Part shown: piece after piece, positions 1-6,672 of the stretch
Numbering within the stretch: position 1 is the stretch's first letter
How the letters are laid out: every line of letters begins with the position of its first letter
Source: a bacterium
GTDB lineage: Bacteria; Auribacterota; UBA3054; B51-G9
Direction of reading: 5' to 3'
Length of the DNA stretch: 9,210 bases
Assembly (NCBI GenBank): GCA_029933535.1
Contig: JAOZNZ010000102.1
Coordinates: 1-9,210 of the forward strand
Notes under the pieces: model-generated
Database searches by the model: none
Seen by the model: only the letters and a program-made list of their open reading frames with translations
Told to the model about the DNA's origin: nothing
Program-made: the position numbers and the translations under genes

Positions 1-160
1 TCATAATCTGAAATATTATACCTGGATTGAGCAGCAGGAAAAAGAATTGGAAGATTTGAACCAGTTGTGGTATGACAGAGAAATATGGGAAAAGATTTTC
101 GCACAACCGGAAAGATGGGATGAATTGATTAATGAATTCAACGAAATGACGGATCTTTGA
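1..160 (+). CDS. C-terminal end of an unidentified protein (partial)
   Basis: An open frame enters from the left edge (first full codon at base 2) and stops at TGA 158-160, giving 52 residues. The peptide is highly charged and probably all helical, with the segments YYTWIEQQEKELEDL and WDELINEFNEMTDL. The closing pattern (W-DELI-EFN--T) faintly resembles the tails of some PLP-dependent cysteine-synthase-like proteins, but this is an impression only and the product is not identified. The WIE-QEK segment also loosely recalls the WIEWQEK stretch near the end of the solute-binding protein at 3966-5558, so a paralogous binding protein cannot be excluded. The stop codon is followed after one base by a tandem repeat array. 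Confidence 0.6.
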   Translation, partial: HNLKYYTWIEQQEKELEDLNQLWYDREIWEKIFAQPERWDELINEFNEMTDL

Positions 161-161
161 A

Positions 162-286
162 TCCGTAGTCCGTAGTCCGTGGTCCGTGTTTGTCCGTGGT
201 CCGTGTTTGTCCGTGGTCCGTGTTTGTCCGTGTTTGTCCGTGGTCCGTGGTCCGTGTTTGTCCGTGTTAGTCCATGTTAGTCCATG
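162..286. repeat. Tandem array of 7- and 10-base TCCGTG units
   Basis: The array consists of about 14 head-to-tail units. It opens with two TCCGTAG heptamers, then mixes TCCGTGG (7 bases) with TCCGTGTTTG (10 bases), and decays into TCCGTGTTAG, TCCATGTTAG and TCCATGACCAATGAC. It begins directly after a stop codon. The unit is short and there are no unique spacers, so it is not a CRISPR array. Its heptamer period and its position next to a gene boundary match the AGACCTT arrays at 5705-5737 and 6825-6865, although the unit sequence is different. Confidence 0.9.
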
Positions 287-350
287 ACCAATGACACAAA
301 AATGTCTCGGAGCGGAGCGGAGTAAATGGTTCATACACCAATTAATTAAA

Positions 351-392
351 CTCCCCTCCTTACCAAGGAGGGGTGCCCAAAGGGCGGGGTGG
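351..392. repeat. GC-rich hairpin repeat upstream of ygfK
   Basis: A perfect 9-bp stem (CCCCTCCTT at 353-361, loop ACC, AAGGAGGGG at 365-373) is followed by a 4-bp stem GCCC-AAA-GGGC (375-385) and a trailing GGGGTGG. A palindromic C-run/G-run head followed by a separate G-run is also the layout of the repeats inside ygfK, so they may be relatives. There is no T-run after it, so a classical intrinsic terminator is unlikely. The remainder of 287-450 shows a short GGAGC-type repeat at 310-322 and no convincing promoter. Confidence 0.7.
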
Positions 393-416
393 TTCTCCAA
401 CAATCCATTAATTTTA

Positions 417-433
417 CCACGCATTTGGCGTGG
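417..433 (+). promoter_or_regulatory. Small hairpin just before the ygfK start
   Basis: CCACGC (417-422) and GCGTGG (428-433) form a 6-bp stem with a 5-base loop. It ends 17 bases before the preferred ygfK ATG at 451 and contains the alternative in-frame GTG at 430, which makes that GTG an unlikely start. No Shine-Dalgarno sequence lies between the hairpin and the ATG. Confidence 0.4.
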
Positions 434-450
434 CCATCAATCCAATTCTC

Positions 451-3400
451 ATGAGTGATATAATGACACCAATATCGTTTTCGCGGCTTCTTCATTGGAT
501 TACAGAAGAATTTGAAAATCACAATTCTATTTTCGGTATTCCCGAAAATAAATTCTTCAACACAAATACCTCAAATCCTTTTTCCGTTTTCAATGAAAAA
601 TGCGCCACACCAATTGGTCCTGCTGCAGGACCTCACACTCAACTTGCACAAAACATTATAGCCGCTTACCTTACCGGAGCGAGATTTTTTGAGTTAAAAA
701 CGGTACAAATTCTCGACACACTTGAGATTGAGAAACCGTGTATTGACGCTGAAGACGAAGCCTACAATACGGAATGGTCATCTGAGTTTACTGTACCGAA
801 AGCTTATGATGAATATTTGAAGGCATGGGTATTGCTTCATTACATTCAGCATTTAGTATTCAAGAATTCAAATAGAGATTTCATTTTTAATATGAGTGTC
901 GGATATGATTTAAAAGGAATCAAAAGCAAAAAAATAGATTCTTTTATTGAACAATTAAAAAACGCTAAAAAAAATAATCGTTTTTTAGAATATCTCGAAC
1001 AGATCTCACCGGAAATATCAAAAAATATCTCCCCTGACATTTCTTCTTCTTTAACCCTGTCTACCATGCACGGATGTCCACCGAAAGAAATTGAGGCTAT
1101 TTGTTCATATATCATCACAGAAAAAAAGCTCAACACTTTTGTTAAGCTTAATCCAACATTACTCGGTTACGAAAAAGTAAAAAGTATTCTTGATAATTCC
1201 GGCTATGATTATATTGAACTTTCACGCGACTCATTTTCACACGATTTACAATTCAACGATGCTGTTGCTATGATAAAACGTCTGCAAAATCTTGCAACCG
1301 CTCACGGCACAGAGTTTGGAGTGAAATTATCAAATACTCTTGGAGTTAAAAATACCAAAAATGCCCTTCCGGGTGATGAAATGTATATGTCCGGACGGTC
1401 GCTTTTCCCATTAACAATTAATCTGGCTGAGAAACTTGTAAATGTACTTGGTGATAAATTAAATATATCATACTCAGGCGGAGCGGCATATTTTAACATT
1501 TCAGATATCTTAAGCTGTGGAATTAAGCCGATTACTCTCGCTACTGATTTGCTCAAACCCGGAGGTTATTATCGTTTCAACCAAATTGCAGAACTTTCTG
1601 TATCGGAAGAAATTCCCAAAAAGATAAATGTCAAAAAACTTATCTCACTTGCTGAAGATTCACTGACTGATCCCCTGTATTCTAAAAATACCAGAGAAAC
1701 TTCCGACACAAAAATTAAAGATAAACTTCCGCTGTTTGATTGTTACGTCGCGCCATGTGTTGTCAACTGTCCGATTCATCAGGACATTCCGCAATACATT
1801 CATCTTGTTGAAGAAAAGAAATATAAAGAAGCTTATGAATTAATTATCACTAAGAATCCACTACCATTTATCACCGGACATATTTGTGATCATCCTTGTA
1901 CATTAAAATGTGCGCGATGTGATTATGAAGAGCCTGTTCTTATTAGAGAATTGAAACGCGTTGCCGCGGAAAACGGGAAAATCCCCCTAACCCACCAGCA
2001 TACGCCGGTCGACGCCCTTAAAAAAGCGAAGCCCGACGTATGCCGGGGGGGATTATCGAATACTAAAATCGCTGTTATCGGTGCAGGGCCTTGCGGCTTA
2101 TCCGCGGCATATTTTCTTGCGAAATCAGGTTTAGATGTAACAGTATTTGATAAAAATAAAAAGCCGGGTGGAACTGTTCAAAATATTATCCCCGATTTCC
2201 GACTCCCCCAATCCGCTATTGACAATGACATCGAATTAATAAAATCCGCGGGAGTAAAATTCAAACTTGGGATTGAAGGGAATTTTTCAATTGATAGTCC
2301 CCCTTTTCTAAAGGGGGATCAAGAGGAATATAGTCCCCCTTTTCTAAAGGGGGATCAAGGGGGATTTTTCCTCAACAATGAAAAATTCAATTATATTATC
2401 CTCGCTATCGGCACGGGAAAATCCATCGGATTAAAACTTGATGGTGATAACAAAAATATTATCGGCGCAATAGATTTCCTGAAACAAATCAAAGAAAATA
2501 ATCAAAACTTCAATACAGGCGAAAATGTCGTGATCGTAGGTGGCGGTAATTCGGCAATGGATGCCGCACGCGCGGCAGTCAGAACAAAAGGTGTTAAAAA
2601 TGTTTTCATCATTTACAGAAGAACGGAAAAACAAATGCCCGCTGATCGCGAAGAATTTTACGCTGCCAAAAAAGACGGTGTCGTTTTTAAAGAGCTATTA
2701 CAGCCGATTGCCCTGTCATTCGCCGGGTCTTCGAAATTTATTAATCCCCCTTTCATAAAGGGGGCAGGGGGGATTTCAAATCAGGAAAAAACCAATAGTC
2801 CCCCTTTCCTAAAGGGGGATACAGGGGGATTTACCGGCAATCTAAAATGCCAGGTTATGAAACTCGGTGAACCGGACTCAAGCGGAAGAAAAAGACCTGT
2901 CCCGGTAAAAAATAAATTTGTTATCATAAAATGCGATTCACTAATTTGCGCGATTGGCGAACGCGTTGACGAGGATTTTTTGAAAAACGCCGGCGCAATT
3001 ACCGATACTGATACATTAGAAACCATACAAACCAAAACCGAAAATATATTTATCGGCGGTGACGCACTTCGCGGTCCATCATCTGTTGTTGAAGCGATTG
3101 CTGACGGCAGATCAATAGCGGAAAAAATTCTTGAAAGAGTAGGTTGTTTCGACCCGAAACAACAAAACAATATTGCTTGTAATCTGCAATATGATGAAAC
3201 CGAATTAATTAATGCAAAAGGTGTTATTAAAAAAGCCGAAAACGAAAACCTTAATCTCGAAGCCAAAAGATGTCTCGCCTGCGATATTGTTTGCGACAAA
3301 TGTGTTGAAGTGTGTCCGAACCGTGCAAATGTTGCGATAAAAGTTTCCGGTTTCGAAAAAGTTTCTCAAATCATTCATATTGACGGAATGTGCAATGAAT

Positions 3401-3693
3401 GTGGAAATTGCGAAACTTTTTGTCCATTTGACGGTGCGCCCTACAAAGAAAAACTCACATTATACTGGAGTGAGAAAGATTTTTCGGAAAGTTCTTCTGA
3501 CGGATTTTTTGTAGAAAAAATTGACAGTGGATATAAAATCACCTTACGTTTATCTAAAGAAACAATTTCTTTAGATATGGATAACAATTGTGAAACAAAA
3601 AGCAATATTAATAATAATGACACCAATAATGTGATAGCGGTAATTAAATCAGTAATTAAGTTTCATAATTATCTATTGTCGTGCCGGGGATGA
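451..3693 (+). CDS. ygfK: YgfK-type Fe-S flavoprotein (putative selenate reductase subunit)
   Basis: The protein has 1080 residues from ATG 451; this start gives MSDIMTPISF, matching the family N-terminus. An in-frame GTG at 430 would add seven unconserved residues. Residues 1-410 form a dihydroorotate-dehydrogenase-like barrel (GPAAGPHTQ, STMHGCPP, SGGAAYF). Residues 425-500 are a dihydropyrimidine-dehydrogenase-type 4Fe-4S domain (C431, C436, C440; C479, C483, C487, C490). A flavin Rossmann motif GAGPCG lies at 544-549, a nucleotide motif GGGNSAMD at 697-704, and GGDALRGPSS near 869-878. The C-terminus carries two ferredoxin-type clusters (C944-C955 and C981-C991). The predicted role is cytoplasmic electron transfer between a pyridine nucleotide, flavin and Fe-S centres; the true substrate is unknown even in E. 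coli, where the gene lies with purine and molybdenum-hydroxylase genes. None of those partners is in this window. It is longer than the roughly 1030-residue E. coli protein because of repeat insertions near residues 511-535, 615-638 and 765-794. Confidence 0.92.
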   Translation: MSDIMTPISFSRLLHWITEEFENHNSIFGIPENKFFNTNTSNPFSVFNEKCATPIGPAAGPHTQLAQNIIAAYLTGARFFELKTVQILDTLEIEKPCIDAEDEAYNTEWSSEFTVPKAYDEYLKAWVLLHYIQHLVFKNSNRDFIFNMSVGYDLKGIKSKKIDSFIEQLKNAKKNNRFLEYLEQISPEISKNISPDISSSLTLSTMHGCPPKEIEAICSYIITEKKLNTFVKLNPTLLGYEKVKSILDNSGYDYIELSRDSFSHDLQFNDAVAMIKRLQNLATAHGTEFGVKLSNTLGVKNTKNALPGDEMYMSGRSLFPLTINLAEKLVNVLGDKLNISYSGGAAYFNISDILSCGIKPITLATDLLKPGGYYRFNQIAELSVSEEIPKKINVKKLISLAEDSLTDPLYSKNTRETSDTKIKDKLPLFDCYVAPCVVNCPIHQDIPQYIHLVEEKKYKEAYELIITKNPLPFITGHICDHPCTLKCARCDYEEPVLIRELKRVAAENGKIPLTHQHTPVDALKKAKPDVCRGGLSNTKIAVIGAGPCGLSAAYFLAKSGLDVTVFDKNKKPGGTVQNIIPDFRLPQSAIDNDIELIKSAGVKFKLGIEGNFSIDSPPFLKGDQEEYSPPFLKGDQGGFFLNNEKFNYIILAIGTGKSIGLKLDGDNKNIIGAIDFLKQIKENNQNFNTGENVVIVGGGNSAMDAARAAVRTKGVKNVFIIYRRTEKQMPADREEFYAAKKDGVVFKELLQPIALSFAGSSKFINPPFIKGAGGISNQEKTNSPPFLKGDTGGFTGNLKCQVMKLGEPDSSGRKRPVPVKNKFVIIKCDSLICAIGERVDEDFLKNAGAITDTDTLETIQTKTENIFIGGDALRGPSSVVEAIADGRSIAEKILERVGCFDPKQQNNIACNLQYDETELINAKGVIKKAENENLNLEAKRCLACDIVCDKCVEVCPNRANVAIKVSGFEKVSQIIHIDGMCNECGNCETFCPFDGAPYKEKLTLYWSEKDFSESSSDGFFVEKIDSGYKITLRLSKETISLDMDNNCETKSNINNNDTNNVIAVIKSVIKFHNYLLSCRG
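1980..2054. repeat. Palindromic insertion inside ygfK (copy 1, with different core)
   Basis: The segment is bounded by ATCCCCC (1981-1987) and GGGGGAT (2047-2053). Inside, GCATAC pairs with GTATGC and GTCG with CGAC, so most of it could fold into one long imperfect hairpin with an AT-rich tip. It encodes about 24 residues between the first Fe-S domain and the flavin Rossmann fold, where the E. coli protein, as remembered, has an unrelated linker. The reading frame is kept. The core differs from the other two insertions; only the outer C-run/G-run ends are shared, so a nested element is possible. Confidence 0.65.
2294..2365. repeat. Tandem 36-base palindromic repeat inside ygfK
   Basis: Two adjacent 36-base copies (2294-2329 and 2330-2365) differ at only two positions. 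Each holds a hairpin TCCCCCTTT/AAAGGGGGA followed by a G-rich tail. Because 36 is twelve codons the frame is preserved, and the protein gains SPPFLKGDQ twice. The insertion lies in the flavin domain between VKFKLGIEGNFSID and NEKFNYIILAIGTG, where the relatives have a short turn. The near identity of the copies indicates a recent duplication. Confidence 0.9.
2743..2832. repeat. Two further palindromic repeat copies inside ygfK
   Basis: Copy one (about 2743-2776) and copy two (about 2796-2832) each contain CCCCCTTT, a 3-4 base tip, AAAGGGGG and a trailing GGGGGATTT, and are separated by about 20 bases. They encode NPPFIKGAGG and SPPFLKGDTGGF. The site lies between the nucleotide-binding motif region (MPADREE) and the conserved LGEPDSSGRKRPV segment, a surface-loop position in the two-dinucleotide-binding fold. 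The frame is intact. Confidence 0.88.
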
Positions 3694-3710
3694 TAACTTG
3701 CAGGCACGAC
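3678..3710 (+). repeat. Inverted repeat overlapping the ygfK stop
   Basis: GTCGTGCC (3678-3685) and GGCACGAC (3703-3710) form a perfect 8-bp stem with a 17-base loop that contains the ygfK TGA (3691-3693). A related TCGTGC-TT-GCACGA palindrome occurs at 7958-7971. It could be part of the ygfK 3' end structure together with the hairpin at 3716-3753. Confidence 0.6.
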
Positions 3711-3810
3711 TGAGGAAATTGATTTCGATAGTCTTCGCTATCGAAAACAATTTATTTTCCCGGTTTATTCATGATCGGCATGGCTGTTACTTCGGCAGGC
3801 ACTAATTATT
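3711..3810. repeat. Intergenic element, long copy (pair of 7826-7883)
   Basis: Three blocks are shared in the same order with 7826-7883: TGAGGAAATT, AATTTATTTTCC followed after one base by GGT, and CTAATTATT preceded by a GGCA-rich stretch. This copy is longer because it holds a bigger hairpin and about 30 extra bases before CTAATTATT. Both copies lie directly after a stop codon. Confidence 0.6.
3716..3753 (+). terminator. Hairpin after ygfK, possible terminator
   Basis: AAATTG-A-TTTCGATAG and CTATCGAAA-A-CAATTT pair into a 15-bp stem with one A/A mismatch and a six-base TCTTCG loop. It begins 22 bases after the ygfK stop, so a role in ending or stabilising the ygfK transcript is likely. The downstream tail (ATTTTCCC) is a weak T-run, so termination efficiency is uncertain. 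The structure is embedded in the intergenic element 3711-3810 that recurs at 7826-7883. Confidence 0.5.
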
Positions 3811-3834
3811 AAATATTTATTATCCGATTAATTA

Positions 3835-3881
3835 GTTAAGATTTGGTCGCTGGCACCGGATGTCAGAAAACATATCTTAAC
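3835..3881. promoter_or_regulatory. Inverted repeat upstream of the transporter promoter
   Basis: GTTAAGAT (3835-3842) and ATCTTAAC (3874-3881) are perfect 8-base inverted repeats separated by 31 bases. The right half ends 15 bases before the -35 box at 3897. They could be operator half-sites or a stem; neither can be chosen from sequence alone. Confidence 0.35.
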
Positions 3882-3896
3882 ATACCAATTATACTA

Positions 3897-3925
3897 TTGC
3901 AATAACTTTAATATGTTGATATAAT
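3897..3925 (+). promoter_or_regulatory. Sigma-70-type promoter for the ABC transporter operon
   Basis: TTGCAA (3897-3902) and a consensus TATAAT (3920-3925) are separated by exactly 17 bases. Transcription would start near 3932, leaving a leader of about 34 bases before the GTG at 3966. It is the best promoter match upstream of the three transporter genes. Confidence 0.7.
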
Positions 3926-3965
3926 TACTTGCAGTTACTAAAAAATAACCACCCACAACTAACTC

Positions 3966-5558
3966 GTGATTTTTAGAAAGATATTCAAATATACTTCTCT
4001 TGCGTTTGTCCTTTCGTTAGGCACATACCTGATGTGGCCTGTTCCTGAGAAAGGATATGTCAGCGCCGATACCGATGAAAATATTTCTTCAACGTGCACA
4101 CCTGTAGATGTCAAATACAACATCCGATTTGTTCCCGGAGGATATTATTTCCCCGGTATTGCTCCGGCAGGTATCGGCAAACCCAATAAAGGTTTTTATG
4201 AAGTTGTCGCTGCTTACGAAAAATTACATCCCGATACAAAAATTACTTTTTGTGACGCAATGGCACGCAGGGAATATCTTGTTACTCAATTAAGTTCCAG
4301 TAAAGCACCGGATATTCTAAACGTTAACGTTGAAGATGTATGGCCGGACATTCAAAAACACTGGTACGCTCCTCTCGATGATTATCTTGACGCTCCTAAT
4401 CCATATATTCCGTCCGGCCAGCCCGGTTCAGTTCAATGGTGGGACATGTTTAAATTTCAGGCAATCAGTCGCGGCAAACTTGCGCCAAATGGTAAGATGT
4501 ATTGCATTTCCTACGATATGATTGAGACGGCAATTTATTACAACAAAGATATTTTCAAAAAAGTTGGTGTTGGCATTCCGAAAGACTGGGATGAATATGA
4601 AGAAACAATGACCAAAATCAGGGAAGCGGGTTATATACCCATACAAACCGTTGTAGGTATTTACGCCGATTGGGGAATTGATTTGTTTTTAGACCAGCTC
4701 TACTATAATATTTTACCGGGCATAGATTTAGTAAAAGACCCTGTTCGCGAGAAATATTTACAAGGCTATCTTGATTGGGATGAAGTATGTTTTCTTTTCA
4801 AAAAAGGCTTTTTCACACGTTACGACCTTAGATACAGAGAATTATGGAAATTAATTAAACGCTTTAGAGACTTCTCAAATAAAGATATCGCTACCGAAGA
4901 TATGATCCGCGCGTTTGTTCGTGGCGATGCAGCGATGATCTGGACAGCCAACCTGGTTTCTTATCGTTTTGATGCAGATAAAGATATTGATTTTGAATGG
5001 GACGTTTTTTACCTCCCTAAATTTACTACCAATACCTCAAAATACGCTGCCGGTGTACCGATGTGTGTTATAGGCGGCTCAGGCGCCCAATTCGAAATTT
5101 CTAATTCTGCATTTTCCGACACCGGTGACCCTAAGACATCTGAAAGGATCAAACGTATTGTTGATTTCATGCAATTTATTACGGTTCCTGATCAATACAG
5201 AAAAGTTATCAATGAACGTCCGTTACTTATTCCTAATATAAAAGGAGTTAAAACGCTGCCTCTTTTAAAGCCGTTTGAAGAAATATTACAGCGCCGTTAC
5301 ACAACAACCAAATGGACATATACTTTTGATTTAAAATTCACTGATATTCTGCAGCGCATGCTTTTACTCTATCTTGACGAATATATTTCGCTTGATGAGT
5401 GGATTGAGTGGCAGGAAAAAAATCTGGAAGGCGCTTACGTGCGTTACACACGCAAAAAGCATCCTGATTTTGAAGCTATGGAAAAAGAATGGCAGCGACT
5501 TGCTCCGATAAGAAAAGATTATATCGATATGCCAATAATACCGAAAGGAGAAAATTGA
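3966..5558 (+). CDS. ABC transporter extracellular solute-binding protein (family 1, sugar type)
   Basis: This 530-residue protein should capture a carbohydrate-like solute outside the inner membrane for the two permeases downstream. The start is GTG; a stop codon lies two codons upstream, so no longer start exists, and no Shine-Dalgarno is visible. The N-terminus is a signal sequence (basic RKIFKY, hydrophobic residues 10-24) with a possible cleavage after VSA at residue 34. There is no lipobox cysteine, so it is either periplasmic or membrane-anchored. Family features are APDILNVNVEDVWP (114-127), YYNKDIFKKVGVGIPKDWDE (191-210) and the AFVRGDAAMIWT segment (316-327) that is typical of these proteins. 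It is longer than the usual 400-450 residues, with extra sequence mainly in the C-terminal third. The substrate cannot be told. The stop codon is part of the first unit of a 9-base repeat array. Confidence 0.88.
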   Translation: MIFRKIFKYTSLAFVLSLGTYLMWPVPEKGYVSADTDENISSTCTPVDVKYNIRFVPGGYYFPGIAPAGIGKPNKGFYEVVAAYEKLHPDTKITFCDAMARREYLVTQLSSSKAPDILNVNVEDVWPDIQKHWYAPLDDYLDAPNPYIPSGQPGSVQWWDMFKFQAISRGKLAPNGKMYCISYDMIETAIYYNKDIFKKVGVGIPKDWDEYEETMTKIREAGYIPIQTVVGIYADWGIDLFLDQLYYNILPGIDLVKDPVREKYLQGYLDWDEVCFLFKKGFFTRYDLRYRELWKLIKRFRDFSNKDIATEDMIRAFVRGDAAMIWTANLVSYRFDADKDIDFEWDVFYLPKFTTNTSKYAAGVPMCVIGGSGAQFEISNSAFSDTGDPKTSERIKRIVDFMQFITVPDQYRKVINERPLLIPNIKGVKTLPLLKPFEEILQRRYTTTKWTYTFDLKFTDILQRMLLLYLDEYISLDEWIEWQEKNLEGAYVRYTRKKHPDFEAMEKEWQRLAPIRKDYIDMPIIPKGEN

Positions 5559-5737
5559 CCTAATTGACCTAATTGACCTAATTGATCTAATTGATCTAAG
5601 CAATGAACAAACAAAGAAAAAACTAAATTGGAAATTTCTTCTTATTGGATTATTGGGATTTCTTTAGGTTAATTAGAAATTAGAGCAATTAGAAAATTTT
5701 AATTGACCTTTAGACCTTAGACCTTAGACCTTTAGAC
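5553..5737. repeat. Modular intergenic repeat element A
   Basis: Five AATTGACCT/AATTGATCT units run from 5553 to 5597, the first including the stop codon of the binding-protein gene. A central arm follows (about 5600-5664, with a TTGGATTATTGGG stretch). Degenerate inverted copies lie at 5665-5699 (AGGTTAATT, AGAAATT, AGAGCAATT), and an array of AGACCTT heptamers occupies 5705-5737. TTAGGTTAATTAG can pair with CTAATTGACCTAA in the first array (one wobble), giving a large stem-loop. The ATG of the next gene is only eight bases beyond the last repeat fragment. The same layout recurs at 6670-6865. Confidence 0.85.
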
Positions 5738-5745
5738 TAAAAAAC

Positions 5746-6672
5746 ATGGCTGATAAAAAAAACAAACCTTTTATTTCATACAAACTTAGCGCTGCGCTTG
5801 TTTGTTATTCTATTGTAATTATTCCAGTTGCTTTACTTGGGTTGTTCACTTACCTACCTGTTTTCTGGGCATTCCAAAAATCTTTCTTCGAGTTTGAAAT
5901 TGGCGGGGTATCGCGCTTTGTCGGTTTGAGTCATTATGTAGAATACTTCACTACCGACCCGACCACATATATTTCTCTGGCAAATATGGCATTCTTTACT
6001 TTTTTCGCTGTGGCAGTTCGATTGTCTCTTCCGTTAATTGTTGCCAAACTTATCCATTCAATTCATTCAGAACGGTGGCGCCATTTCTACAGAATACTTT
6101 TCCTTGTTCCTATTGTCGTTCCCGGCGTGGCAGTAATGCTTATCTGGGGTGGAATGATCTACTCAAGTCAGGGCTTTATCAACGAATTCCTTCGCTTAAT
6201 CGGTTTGGGCGATCTTGCCTGCGGTTGGCTTACCAATCCCGGCACTGCGCTAATAGCTGTAGCGATGGTTGGATTCCCGTTTATAGGAGGTTTTGAAGTT
6301 CTTATTTATTACGCCGGATTAAGCGGCATTCCGGAGAGTGTTAATGAAGCCGCTTTATTGGAAGGTTGCGTTGGCATAAGAAAGTTTTTTCTTATAGATA
6401 TTCCTATGGTATTAAGTCAGTTGAAACTTATCCTTATTCTTACTGTAATTGCCGGAGTTCAAGGCTTTGAAGGCCTTATTATCCTGACAGGTGGCGGACC
6501 GGGATATCGAACTTCCGTGCCGGGACTTATGATGTATTTTAACGCTTTCAGTTTCCAACGATTCGGTTACGCGTGTGCTGTAGGAGTATTTCTTTTTGCT
6601 CTTATATTTACGCTGACAATTATTAATTTTAAATATTTTAAATCTGCTGAAGAAGTACAGGCAACCAATTGA
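5746..6672 (+). CDS. ABC transporter permease, MalF/UgpA-like
   Basis: This 308-residue inner-membrane protein is one half of the transport channel. Six hydrophobic segments are seen at about 15-43, 77-103, 114-138, 165-190, 225-248 and 274-297. The cytoplasmic EAA loop that docks on the ATPase is clear: NEAALLEGCVGIRKFFLIDIP at about 200-220, with E201, A202, A203 and G207. LTGGGPGYRT (247-256) is a signature of this permease type. No Shine-Dalgarno precedes the ATG; the upstream 40 bases are heptamer repeats. It lies between the binding protein and the second permease in the usual order for CUT1 sugar importers. No ATPase gene is present in the window, so a shared MsmK/UgpC-type ATPase encoded elsewhere is inferred. 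Confidence 0.9.
   Translation: MADKKNKPFISYKLSAALVCYSIVIIPVALLGLFTYLPVFWAFQKSFFEFEIGGVSRFVGLSHYVEYFTTDPTTYISLANMAFFTFFAVAVRLSLPLIVAKLIHSIHSERWRHFYRILFLVPIVVPGVAVMLIWGGMIYSSQGFINEFLRLIGLGDLACGWLTNPGTALIAVAMVGFPFIGGFEVLIYYAGLSGIPESVNEAALLEGCVGIRKFFLIDIPMVLSQLKLILILTVIAGVQGFEGLIILTGGGPGYRTSVPGLMMYFNAFSFQRFGYACAVGVFLFALIFTLTIINFKYFKSAEEVQATN

Noticed and set aside
162..286. CRISPR array
   Set aside because: Units are 7-10 bases long with no spacers, and no cas gene is nearby. The same reasoning applies to the arrays at 5705-5737 and 6825-6865.
430..450. GTG at 430 as the start of ygfK
   Set aside because: It lies inside a hairpin stem and adds seven unconserved residues; the ATG at 451 gives the family N-terminus MSDIM-PI-F.
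2294..2832. Frameshift or pseudogene in ygfK because of the repeats
   Set aside because: All insertions keep the frame and the motifs on both sides are intact through to the last Fe-S cluster.
2781..3299. Reverse-strand open frame of 172 codons inside ygfK
   Set aside because: It is antisense to the conserved nucleotide-binding and Fe-S part of ygfK and has no family features of its own.
5364..5603. Reverse-strand open frame with an IRSIRSIRSIRSI stretch
   Set aside because: The repeated peptide is simply the 9-base array read backwards, and the rest overlaps the binding-protein gene; there is no start signal or recognisable domain.
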